A DNA stretch of 64,000 bases, taken from positions 110,215,994 to 110,279,993 of the forward strand of contig CM058233.1 of the NCBI GenBank assembly GCA_030180135.1, written 5' to 3'. The notes beneath the pieces are model-generated. The model was not told the origin of the DNA and did no database searches. It worked only from the letters and a program-made list of their open reading frames with translations. Source of the DNA: Orychophragmus violaceus (lineage: Eukaryota > Streptophyta > Magnoliopsida > Brassicales > Brassicaceae). Each line of letters opens with the position of its first letter. Within the stretch, counting starts at the first letter, position 1. The position numbers were made by a program, and so were the translations under genes. This document shows, piece by piece, positions 23,235 through 34,500 of this stretch.

Positions 23235-24790
23235 CTAAGCTCTAGCATCCTGCTTGCTCATAGGGACGACAAGGCTTCCACAATCGAAATGAGACTTTTT
23301 CAGCAGCAACCGAGAAAGAAACGAGGACAAGAACTTGTCTCTTAACAGGTTCATCCACTTCCCTGTGCTCTGCTGTATGAAACCTACTGTATACGCTGTA
23401 GTTATAAGATCAATGCTTCTCCATTTCCTTTCTCCTGCATACTTTTTCAAACCCTGTTCAATCCGCTTATAACTCTCGGCTTCACCTTTGAGATTCTTAG
23501 ATTTTATAGCTTCACCGAGACAACGAGCAAGAATAACTCCATCCTCCATGGCTGAGCAACCGCCTTGTCCGATATCAGGAGTCATTGGGTGAAGTGCATC
23601 CCCTGCAACGCATACGTTGTCTTTTGCGATGTTTGCCCATAGGAGTTCCCATGGGGGTCGGTACTTGAGTCGAGACATTACCATGCTATCAAGATCGGTA
23701 GTCTCCACGACACTCCTAATGTTTTCAGGCAAGTCTTTGAGCTTGTTCAACACAAACTCTTTGAGGTTTTCTGGATTAGTCTCCTCATCTAAACAAGTGC
23801 AAGGAAAAGAGTCAATGACAACAGAGGAGGATATTGTAGATATCAGGTAGAGTTCCATTTACCTAATTCAGTACAAGTGTGGGTTAGGAACCAGTAGACA
23901 GTGTTGTGATTACAGGGGATAAAACCAGAACGAACACCGTTGCCATAAAACTGGTAGAACTTTGTCCCAAATCCGTGGCCTCCTGGAAAACGTGTGAGCC
24001 CTCGGATTGCCAAGCGGGCAGTTGTAGCCGGATTCTTGAAGCCTAGCCACTTACCAACCACTGAGTTCACACCATCACACCCTACCAAAACCTTGGTTTT
24101 GAGAATAGTTCCGTCGGAGAGATGAACCATCTTGTAGTATCCAGACAATTCGATATGAACAACCTTAGACGAAAACCTTATGGTCTCTTGAGGCAACTCA
24201 TCCGCTAAAGCCTCTAACAACACCTTCCTCTGTACGCATCGAGACTCATATTCTCTGACATAACAATTTAACAAGTTTTAAAGTTTTTTCTTCTTTGTTT
24301 AACAGAAGAAGAAGAAGAAGAAACATACTCGGATTCTGGGAAGATCATTGTTTTAGGAGGATTTCCTGCGGAGATAGGTCCCACCACCCATCTGCATCAA
24401 GAAGATGAAAGATAAAGTTACAGAGTTTTGTATGAGCAAGTAATAATATTAGTGATACCTACCCTTGAAGGCGATCATGGAGATGGCGAACATGCTGAGA
24501 AACGCCGAGAGCTTCCATAGCCTTCCAAGCATTGAACCAAGTCGTAAATGCGAATCCTGTGGCTCTCAGCTCATCTGAAGATTCCAGCACCATGCTTCTG
24601 ATCCCAAGCCTGTGACAGAGATACACCACTTTTGATTAACTTTACTTTGCTTCTAACTCAAAGGCAGCTAGCTACTTTCACAACTCACACACCTATGGAG
24701 TCCAACAGCGGTAGAAAGGCCGGAGATTCCGGCGCCGACGATGACGATATCTCGGGTGCCTTCTTCTTCCATGTTGCGTTGATTAATCAT
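23235..24790 (-). CDS. FAD-dependent monooxygenase (CTF2-like, At4g38540 type)
   Basis: Exons in transcript order: 24790-24693, 24609-24463, 24391-24329, 24254-23863, 23788-23235, giving 417 aa. An in-frame ATG at 24772 gives 411 aa and is equally possible; the second (MEEEGTRDIVIVGAGISG) puts the FAD-binding Rossmann GxGxxG close to the N-terminus as in the family. Further motifs are VLVGCDGVNSVVGKW (DG motif) and VAGDALHPMTPDIGQGG (GD motif for FAD ribityl contact), as in salicylate-hydroxylase-like group A monooxygenases. All splice sites are GT-AG and every phase closes. The substrate is unknown. The AAG-rich run near 24303-24323 lies in an intron. No lesion seen. Confidence 0.92.
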
Positions 24791-24972
24791 CTTAGAAAGC
24801 TCTGCGTTTCTTCCTCTGTTTTTCTAATTAAATACAGAAAATGTTAAAGAAGATGGCAAGTCAAACAAAGGCACCCAGGCGGCTACAGTCATAAAAAGTC
24901 GAATCTTTATGCTCCTTATAAAAATATAAAGATGAGCCAATCATAGTGTAAGAGGAGACCAGCGCATGGGAG

Positions 24973-26309
24973 GAGGAAACAATTACATTTTTTTTTTTTT
25001 TTCACTGGAAAGTTTTTTCATTTCATTATCAAGGAAGGATACATTTTTGGATACAACCTACAAGTCGAAAGCCGGCTATCACAGACCGATACCGGAGCCA
25101 AAAGCCGGCGGATTAATAGATCATCCCCGGAGACAAAACATACACAATAAAAGGACTGAGACCAAACACCAGTCTTAATTCGAATGACAGCTAGACAGAA
25201 CCTGTTAACAACAACCAAAGAAGAGACAACCGGCATGTCGAGAACAAGCAAACATGACAACGGAGAAGTAGTGAGCACCATACAACGAGAGAGAGAACGA
25301 GCGTAACACCTGAAGTCGAGAATTATTGAGGCAGTCCCACCGACACTCTTTATATTGCTCCACCATAGGAGCCACGAGCAAGCCGAAAGCAGACCAAGCC
25401 AAGGTAGACGAAGGACGAAACTGTTTACCATTCGACACCAATCGACTAGATGAGAATGGGACGAAGCCCCAATTCCTTAAAGCTGTGCCGGAGAACCCTT
25501 GCCAAAGGTAGAAAACCAAAGGCAGAAGATAAAGACTATAACCGCAGAAACTATACCGTCGCAGCCAACAAGAAAGAAAAGCACACTCTCCATGATAAAA
25601 ACCAACACTACACGAAGCACAACCAATCCAAGAACATCAACCAAACGAAGGAAGAGGAACCACCGAGCTAAACGAAGACGCAAGCTAGAAGATCTCCACC
25701 CACAATGCTAAAGCTCTAACACAAGACTTACCAATTGACACTTCAGGCCTTAATCAAACAGATTCTCCTAAACTATTCGATCATAACCACAAGACAAAAC
25801 AAACCAGACTAAAGAGAAACCTCCTACCCAACCTCTCGACAACCAAACCTCCAAAACCCAAATTTTATTGGACCACAGTCCAAACACCACCTGAAACGAA
25901 CCACCCAGCACCACGCCACCGGCACTAACGCCGGCAAGGTTACACCACCGGCCAAACGGAGACAGGAGCACGCACCCGCCCCACCACGAACAGAGACTTC
26001 ACGGGTCTAGGAATCACAACAAAAGAAACTGACGGAGAGAGGGGGACGGAGAGCAACACCACACCGCACAAAATACGAAGACGAACCACCAGAGACTCAA
26101 GGAACCGCGCGAGGAGCAGATCTGACGGAGGAGGCCGAAGAGAAGCGAGGAGAAAGGAGGAGCACCGGAAAACAGAGAAAAGAGCCACAAAACAGAAGAA
26201 ACAACCGGAGGACATAATGGAGACGGATCGGAGGAGCTAACGGCGCCTCGTAAAATGTGCCAGAGAGGGCTGACTATAGTCAATAGATATTTGAGGAAAC
26301 AATTACATT
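24973..26309 (-). mobile_element. Poly(A)-tailed non-LTR retroposon, minus strand, 17-bp TSD
   Basis: The 17-bp repeat gaggaaacaattacatt occurs at 24973-24989 and 26293-26309. Between them the element reads on the minus strand and ends in a T run (A tail) of about 17 at 24988-25002. The body is about 1.3 kb, GC-richer than its surroundings, with only short frames and no recognised domain. It is either a nonautonomous Sadhu-like element or a 5'-truncated LINE tail. The perfect TSD suggests a fairly recent insertion. Confidence 0.85.
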
Positions 26310-26348
26310 ATTTCTCTAATCTTACAGACAAATAAATATCCTAATGTA

Positions 26349-28041
26349 GTAGCTGTTTATTATAATCAAAGAAGAAAGGTTCGCCCTAATTTTATTCTTA
26401 CAGGCACATTTCCCAAAGCCGCTGTATCCTCTTGTGCACCGTTCTCGCTTCGCCGGCGGCACGCGTTTTCTCTCGCCGCCGGTGGAGCTCCCTCTTCCCT
26501 TCCCTCTTCTTTCATCTTGGCGTCCTCTCCGTTGGTTAGTTTCGCCGGTGGTTTTTGTATATTGTGTCGTTGTGAGCTTTGTCGAGCGTTGCGGTGTGGT
26601 TTCTCCGGCAATGGAAAAGGGTCTCTCACGGCTGCGTCTTTTGGTCGTCGTCTGTGTCGACATGTGGAGCCTGTTTCTCGGCGGTCCGTGTGGGGTAGTC
26701 TCCGATCCAATCTCAGGGTTAAAGGTTCGCGGTGGCTCTGTGCTTCTTCTTCAGCTTATGAGGTCTGTTTCGACTTCTCCTCTTCTTAGTGCCGCAGCTT
26801 TGCCTTCTCCGTATCTTCTCGGTAGGTTCAAGTCAAAGGATCTGAAGTTTCTAGTCCTGTCTTTTTCTCGCCTGATGTGAGTCTCACCTGTTTCTAGAAA
26901 CGGTTCGCCGTTGACGGTCTGAGTTGTTGAAGGCTCAGGCAGGGTTTTCATGGTTTATAATGGTGATTGATTCTTCCCAGATTGATTTAGTCTAAGGCCT
27001 TGGTTTGGATCCCTCGGGTGTGTTTGTTATTGTAGTGGAGTGATCTTCTACGGTCCTAGTTTGTGGTTTACTAGTCTTGCGATATTTGGGTTGTTGTTTA
27101 TAGCTGGTGTTGATGGCCAATTTCTTTGAGCTTTTCTTGGGATTTTGCTACGGTTTTTAGTTTTGACTGGGTCATGCTATCCGGCTTTTTGGTCTGTCCA
27201 TGTTCTGTGGCTCGACCTCTTTCCGCACTGGTTTGGTGGTTTCAGTGTTCGGTGGTGGTCCAGGTTCTGTAGAGGAGTTCGTCTTGTGGTAGTTTTATTG
27301 TTGCGGGAGCATCTACTCCTTCCTTTTCGAAGCTTTTGGGTTTCAGTTGGAAGATAAGCGTCGCAGTGGTTTTGATTTTCAGCTCTTCTCTTGCGAGGAG
27401 GTGACCTTTCTTTAGTCGGTAGATGGCTGAGTTTGGTGAGCGAGTGTCCGCGTGTAAGAGTTGGTGGTCTTGCTTGACGTCTTTCCCTCTCAGTTTCGAG
27501 GTGTTGCATCTTGTGCCTGGTCTAGTTTATTGGCTCTGGTTCGTCGCTCTGGTCGTGGAGATAGTGTTTCTGCCTCTTCTCCTCGTCGCTCGTTTGATTG
27601 TCTCTGACGAGTCCTGTCTGGTGGGATTCGGTTTTGATCTCTCTTAGCATAGTAGCATAGTGGATCTTGCGTGCTCTTGTTCTTCAGTCAAGGTCTCGTG
27701 CCATTAGTTCCTTGGAGTGGTTTAGTGTGCGTCGTGGTGCGGCTCGGTAGATGGAGTTTATTGTCTATGGTCCAGCTATTTTATTTCACCCTTTGTTTTT
27801 CGCTTTGTTTACTTTTGTTTCAAGTCTTATCCGCTTTCTTTGGCCCGTTTGTGGTTTCCGGCAAGTTGTGTCTTGGCCGGCTTTGTCTCCCGTAATCCTC
27901 TCGGGCTTTGTCTCCCGTAATCCTCTCGGGCTTTGTCTCCCGTAATCCTCTCGGGCTTTGTATCCTACTTTGTATCCGTCCTTGGTTAATCTAATATAAT
28001 GATCCGTTAGACGAAAAAAAAAAAAAAGTAGCTGTTTATTT
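26349..28041 (+). mobile_element. Poly(A)-tailed non-LTR retroposon, plus strand, ~14-bp TSD
   Basis: A direct repeat agtagctgtttatt lies at about 26348-26361 and 28027-28040. The body (about 1.66 kb) ends in an A run at 28015-28027 preceded by 'ccgttagacg'. It is rich in T, C and G, with only short frames and no recognised protein domain. It carries a 25-bp tandem repeat near its 3' end. It sits just 69 bp from the right-hand edge of the minus-strand retroposon at 24973-26309 (body to TSD) and points the opposite way. Confidence 0.8.
27879..27960 (+). repeat. 25-bp tandem repeat, 3.3 copies
   Basis: Three exact copies of a 25-bp unit beginning ggctttgtctcc and ending cctctcg, plus a partial fourth, lie within the 3' region of the plus-strand retroposon. 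Confidence 0.9.
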
Positions 28042-28060
28042 AAAGATTAAAAAAAAAAAA

Positions 28061-29656
28061 TCAGGATATCTGAAAGGTGTAAGGAGGGTCAAAGTAGAAG
28101 CTGACGAGAAGCCTAGCGTTCTTGTAAGGCTTTCCTGCTCGATCATGAAGCCGGACGGCTCTAACTCCAGACTTGAGTTCCGGCAGAGGAAGACATGTCT
28201 GCCCGGCAAAATCATTCTGGGTGTCATTGTCGTAATCTTGGACTCTGAACCACACAAGTGCCAGTTCTGGAACAGAGAGTTGAAACAGGATGAACTCCTC
28301 CTTCCATATTGGAAACCACTGATCAACCGCTGTTTGTGTTCTGTAAAACACCGTGTCCCTCGGAACTCCTGCTATTCCAACCTTAACGAAGAAATCTGGA
28401 GGAGAGTACTGATCGAAATGTGTTTTAGGGAAATCCAAATCCCATCCTTCGCCTGTGTGGATCTTCACCTTAAGAGTGGTCTTGATGGGAAGCCTTATGG
28501 ATGGGTCAAAGAGTCTCTGTTTGTCTAGCAAAATGCGAGGCTTTTTAACGTAGCCACATCCACCGTTGGCTCTGAACATTCCTTGCATTATCCATAGTTG
28601 CTTCCCATGTCCCTTTTCAACACAAACCATAACCATTTGTATATATATATATATAAACAAGTATACTCAACCATTCAAGCGACTTACTTGCATGTTAAAG
28701 GCCACCATTTGAGCACCATGTATCCATCCAACATGAGGATCATAATTTGATGAGTCCACTCTGCTACCCTTTGGATATATCCTCACAAGATTCCTCTGTG
28801 TAAATCTGTTTTTTTTTTCTTTCTTTTAATAAATCAAACCTTGAACGTTTTTGTTCATCACATCTCACTGTATATTTATGTTTACCTTACAACATCGGTT
28901 CCTCTGGTTCTAACCACATTCTCTAGCCGCAGCTCGCTCATGCTTATCCTTCGAGGCTTCTCTGGATTATCTCTCAAGCAATCTTCCAAACTACCTTTGC
29001 AGTTCCCAGCGTGAACCGCGATCAAGTCTCTATATCCAACAGCTTCATTCCCCTCTTCTTCTTCTTCGTCTGCATCTTCAGGAATCTCGTTTTCTCTTCT
29101 CCATGCCATATTAGTGCCCTGTCACAACAGAGAAACGCTGAGAATATTTGCACAATCATTTGCATCTTGCGTTAAATCATTTCTTACACTTGATATCCTG
29201 TTCCACGGAGTCTCCTTAACTAGTGGAGTTCTTGAGGTCTGAACAGCTTGGCTCTCAAGATACTCCTTTGGAGGCTTTGTAGAAATCAGAATCTTCTTCT
29301 TAAGTTCTTCTGGTGATGGAAAATGCTTACAACTCTGTGAGCCAGAACAAAACAGCATCCCTCTGAATGTTTTAGTTAACATCTACAAACATCAAAAAAA
29401 CCAGTTAAAATTGTAACTCGCTCTTTTTTTTTATAAAAAAAAATAAGTAACTCCTCTGTTCTGGAGAATTTTCTCTGACCTTAGCAACTTTGCCTTGAAT
29501 ATTGGGTGGCAAATGATCTTCGAGAGTGATGATGACTGGATAATCAGACACATGAAACGCGTTATCCTTTATGGCATTGAGACATTTCTGCAAATCTTCA
29601 TGCGATGTAAGTGTCCTGATGAGAACCAAAATATACATATAAGCTGAGATAGGAAC

Positions 29657-29687
<31 letters not shown>

Positions 29688-30298
29688 GTTTAATAGTGGG
29701 ACTAACCCGCCATGACGAACTTCAGCAGCGTTCCCTGAAGGGTTAGGCCATAAATCGAGCTCGATCACTTTCACGCCTTTTCTCAGAGCCTGCACGATGG
29801 GCTCTACGCTGCTTCTGCTGTTGACTTGGTTCCCAGTCAAGTAAGAGTTGTGTCCCGTGTACACAAAGTAATGCGATAACGGGGCATTCATGTCATGATG
29901 ATGCACCTTAATTAAGTACTCATTTGTCAGTTGATATCTATATGAAAAGTTATATTTAAAAAATATCAAAGTTGAAGAACCTGGGGAGACAAGGGAAGAG
30001 GAGAGTTTGTATCGCTAAAGAGGTAGCGATAGAAAGCGTTGAGATGAACAAATCCATGGATATGAAAAACGTTGTGGTGTTTAACGCTGTTGAAGATATC
30101 CTGCACGTAGTCCATTCCAGCGTGTGGTTCTCCTTGTTCTTGAGTGACAAACCTTAGAAGGTCAGCGGAAGACATCTTGCCGTCAGTAGAGTAAGTTTGG
30201 AAGAGTTTGATGACGCTCACTGGTAGCTGCCTCGTTTTCTCCTCCTTCATGAAGCTCCTGCTACAACAGAAGCACACTTTGAAAGTCTCAGACGACAT
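28061..30298 (-). CDS. PLC1: Phosphoinositide-specific phospholipase C (At4g38530/PLC1 type)
   Basis: Exons in transcript order: 30298-29981, 29906-29707, 29615-29480, 29382-29188, 29118-28886, 28805-28688, 28612-28061, giving 583 aa with all phases closing. The start MSSETFKVCFCC is the family start; an in-frame ATG 39 bp upstream is not used by homology. The protein has an EF-hand-like N-terminus, a PI-PLC X domain with the catalytic histidines of YTGHNSYLTGNQ (about His125) and AEVRHGG (about His171), a Y domain (GWIHGAQMVAFNMQ) and a C-terminal C2 domain ending PPYTFQIS. It hydrolyses PIP2 in a calcium-dependent way at the membrane. An acidic linker (EIPEDADEEEEEG) between X and Y is longer than I recall for Arabidopsis. 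One intron carries a ~29-bp T run (29656-29685). Confidence 0.94.
28629..28654. repeat. AT dinucleotide microsatellite in PLC intron
   Basis: A short (ta)n run in the intron before the last PLC exon. Confidence 0.7.
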
Positions 30299-31429
30299 TT
30301 GATTACTTACTTGTTCATTAATTCTGATCACACGCATACTATATATATGAGATACGTATTAAAAGTGATAAAAAAGGAATATATGCTCGTGTGATCATCT
30401 CAAGGAACGTGTCTCGCTATTGGTAAGCATGTTGTCACGTCTTTTTTTTTTATATCTCAATGGGCATATATACTGCCTAGCTTTTTGAGGTGCAAAGAAA
30501 AGAGAGCACTACGAGCATCATCAAATTAATAAGTATATTGTTTTGTATGATATATTATTATATATGTCTGTTGCGTTCCAAATTTGTAATGAAAAACAAG
30601 TACGTACCAGCTTATGCTGATTCTTATGTAAAGACTTTTTGAACGAAGTAGAAATAATGAATGGTGAGTGAAGGTGTTGGAAGATGAGTGGATAACGTTC
30701 GTTTGGTCCCCATGTGGCAAGTGCAGTGATAAAAGTTGAGAGTTTTGTGTGATTGATGGAAGCTATGATCGATTGTATTGACCTTCCTTCTTCCTCTTTC
30801 TATCATCGGCCAATGGATTCACAATCTCCTCATGATAGAGCTGCAAATACACGTACTTGCGATAGTTATCCCATTTAGATTCTGAGATTTGCAATCATAC
30901 CATTCATCATTCATTTGCAATCATACCATTCATCACATATGTATTACATATGGGTTCGACCAAAAAAAAAGTATTACATATGGAAGTGTACTGATCAATT
31001 TGGTCCCGGATAGTTACTTACACTACATAATCTAGTAATTTAAAAAGTTACACTATATATCTATAACATTGGCCGTTTTATATGTAATGATGATAGGACT
31101 TATTCATATTTTAGAAACAAAAAATTCCAAATTCATTCAAATAGGTCTTGATTCCTTAACTTTTTTTAAAAAAAAATTAGATTTCTTTTTGAACCATATT
31201 TAATTAGATTTTTCTATGAAGTTTTTAATAGCTGATTTGTTCTAATTATTGGTACTACAAAAGTATAAATAACTACAAAGAGTCGATAGATGTGGGGAGA
31301 AAGGGCCAAATGTAGTGGTACATACATTTGATATAAAATTAAATAATGTTAGGTAAAGTGACATATCTCGCTTTATCCCAATCACTTTCGTGTCCCAATT
31401 ATTTTTTATATATAGAAAAAGAATTCACT
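30299..31429. other. PLC upstream region
   Basis: Presumed promoter of the PLC gene on the minus strand. A (TA)n-like box at about 30339-30350 lies only about 45 bp upstream of the start codon. A short duplicated segment (caatcataccattcat) occurs near 30890 and 30919. No gene is seen. LINE B lies directly beyond, about 1.1 kb from the PLC start. Confidence 0.5.
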
Positions 31430-31570
31430 CTTCAAACCCAAGCCTTTTTTTTTTTTTTTTTCACTGTAGATTGCTTTCATACATTGGAGGCCAAAGCCTA
31501 ACGTTGTTACAAACTTGAATAAAACCAGAGGATTAAGGACAATCAAACCCTGATCAAAAAACACGAAGCC

Positions 31571-34500
31571 TTACACCGAGGTAACGCTTTGCTCAGATCG
31601 AAATAATCCGCTCAACCAAAGAGGATAACCAGACGCGACATATGATTGTCGAAAATTCTCTCTAATCGCACTACTAGCTATTAACGCTGCACCTCTGTTC
31701 GCACTCTTGGATTCAAAAACAACTCTCCAATGACGAACATTACTCAAAAAACTCAGCACAAACCGTGAATGGAATCTGAAGGAGGGCCACGCTTTCGGTC
31801 GAGTCACAGCACCTATAAGATCCATGGCTTCTGACGCAAATATAACTTTAGCCACGTTCAAAGCAGCCATACTCTCAATAGCCCATTTCCAACTGACCAA
31901 ACATGCATCCATATACGACTGAATACCTGTAAAGGATGATCTGCTGTGTAGGGTCACGCCCCCTTTGTCATTCCTTAGCACCCATGAAACTCCCGCAGTA
32001 CACGTATACTTGTTCCAAGCCGTCCCTATGTTACATTTTTGCCAGGATTTCGGCGGTCCAGACCAGATATTACCTCGGTCTTGCTCACCTACATTTTCCA
32101 GCCTCATATCAGAGTTGTGTAAATTTTGACAAAGAAACCATTGATTTGCATCCTCATATATCTTCCCCATAGTAGTTGTTGCTTGGAAGGTCATTCCCTC
32201 AAAAATGAGGTTGTTGCGATTCTTCCAAAGCATCCATAGTATCCAGGGAACAGTCCTCCTTATCTCGATAGGAATCCGTTGAACTCGTTGTACTTGAAAT
32301 AAGTAAAAGAAATTTTGGTAAATAGATTCCCTGTTGAAACCATTCTCCGGAAGTGGTATATTTGACAGAGCCCACACCTGTCTGGATAAAGAACAGGTAA
32401 AGAGAAGATGATTTGCTGTCTCCCCATCCTCACCACATACCTGGCACCTACTGTCAACATACATACCTCGGGAACGAAGTTTATCTGCTACTGGTAACGC
32501 CCCACTGATAGCCTTCCACATGAACACTCTGATCTTATTTGGCGCTTCCATTTTCCAAACTTGCTTCTTTAGGACATTGATCGATGGGAGCATACTCGCT
32601 TCTGCTATCAACTCAGCATTATTTAACTGATTTGCAAGCCAATAGCCAGACTGTACCGAATAGTCTCCATTCCTGTTATGTTGCCAAATCCAGTAATCCG
32701 GACTATCTAACACCGGTTTTAACTTTAGAATGCTCTCCACATCTTTCTCTAGGAAATTGGCAGTGAGCTTATCCCTGTCCCACCATTTGTTAGATGCATC
32801 AAGTAAGTCTGAAACCTTCAATTCCAAGTCAAATAGACTATGTTTGCGTAAGGGAGCTCTCGGTGTCTCATCAGTCAGCCAATGCGAAGTCCAGACAAGA
32901 ATAGACTGACCATTTCCCACCATTTGTTGCAAGCCTTTTCTAAGAAGCTCCCTGCCATGAAGTATGCTTCTCCAAACATAAGAAGGTCTTCTGCCCATTT
33001 CAGCCTCGAGAAAGGTCCCCTCCTCAAAATATCTACTCTTTAGAACCTGAGCAAAGAGACTGTCCGGTGCTTGAATAATCCGCCATGCTTGCTTCCCCAA
33101 CAGCGCCTGATTGAAAAGTTCAAGATCCTTGAACCCTATACCACCAAGTTCCTTAGGAAGACAAACTTTATCCCAAGCGAGCCAATGAACTTTCCTTTTG
33201 TCTTCCATGGAGTTCCACCAATATTCAGACATGGCACTAGTGAGATTGTGGCAAGTTGTTTTAGGTAGCTTAAAACAAGTCATGGCAAATACCGGTAATG
33301 CCATTGCAATGGACTTTAACAGAACCTCTTTACCTCCTTGCGACACCAGCTTTGCATAATATCCAGATAGCCTACTCTTCATGTTATCCTTGATATAATC
33401 CAGCATCTCTACTTTGGAACCACTAAAGCACTCCGGCAGTCCAAGATATTTGCCTGCTCCTCCTTCATTGATTATACCAAGGATACCTTTGATTCTCACC
33501 TTAACACACTCCTGAACTTTTGAGCCAAAGGTGATGGCTGACTTCTGAACATTGATAGTCTGGCCAGTAACACTTTCATAAACCTTCAGAATGTTTTGAA
33601 TTCCAGAAACCTGAGATTCTTCGGCTTTACACATGATCAACGTATCATCTGCAAAAAGTAAATGATGAATCATTGGCCCAGAGACTGAAAATTGAATCCC
33701 TTGGAAAACACCTTGAGCTGCAGCCTTGTTCATTAAATGTGTAAGACCTTCAGTACACAAAGCAAAAAGAAAGGGAGATAACGGATCTCCCTGTCTCAAT
33801 CCTCTAGAAGGAGTGATCAAACCATGAGCTTGTCCATTAATGAGAACAGAATACGTCACTGAAGTAACACACCACATCACCCATGCCACCCATTGAGAAT
33901 GGAAACCTAAAGCCAATAAGAGATCTTGAAGATAACTCCACTCAACCCTATCATAGGCCTTCGACATATCAGTCTTGATGGCCATAAACTCCTTTGACAT
34001 TACTGGGTGAGCTTTAAGGCTATGAACAGCTTCGTGTGCTATGATGATGTTATCAGAGATCAGCCTCTCTGGCACGAAAGCAGACTGCGTCGGTGATACA
34101 ATATCTTCCAAGAAAGGCTTCAGACGGCCCACTAGAATCTTAGAAACCACTTTGTACAAGACAGAACAAAGGCTGATAGGTCTTTGATCCGACATCAACG
34201 GGGAGTTTGCTACTTTCGGTATTAAGGATATATGGGTGTAATTCCACTCCATTGGAAAACAGCCTACCTCAAAGAACTGGAGGATTTCTTCAGTAACCTT
34301 TTCACCCACGATGCTCCAGTACTGTTTGAAGAACATACCAGTCATGCCATCTGGTCCGGGAGCACTTTCTGCCTTGACCGAGAACATAGCCCTTTTAATT
34401 TCTTCCCTGGTGACTTCACTAAGTAAAAAACTATTGAGATTGCCAGAGACTTTCGGTTGAAAACCTTCAAAGAGATGATGAGAACCTCCCACACTCGCAG

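Noticed and set aside
26434..27895. Several ORFs of 70-150 codons on both strands between 25 and 28 kb
   Set aside because: They are low-complexity Ser/Leu/Val or Arg/Thr translations of GC-skewed retroposon sequence with no conserved motif; the TSD-flanked retroposons explain the region.
29656..29685. Long T run as a possible minus-strand retroposon tail in a PLC intron
   Set aside because: No target-site duplication or element body is visible in the short intron; treated as a homopolymer.
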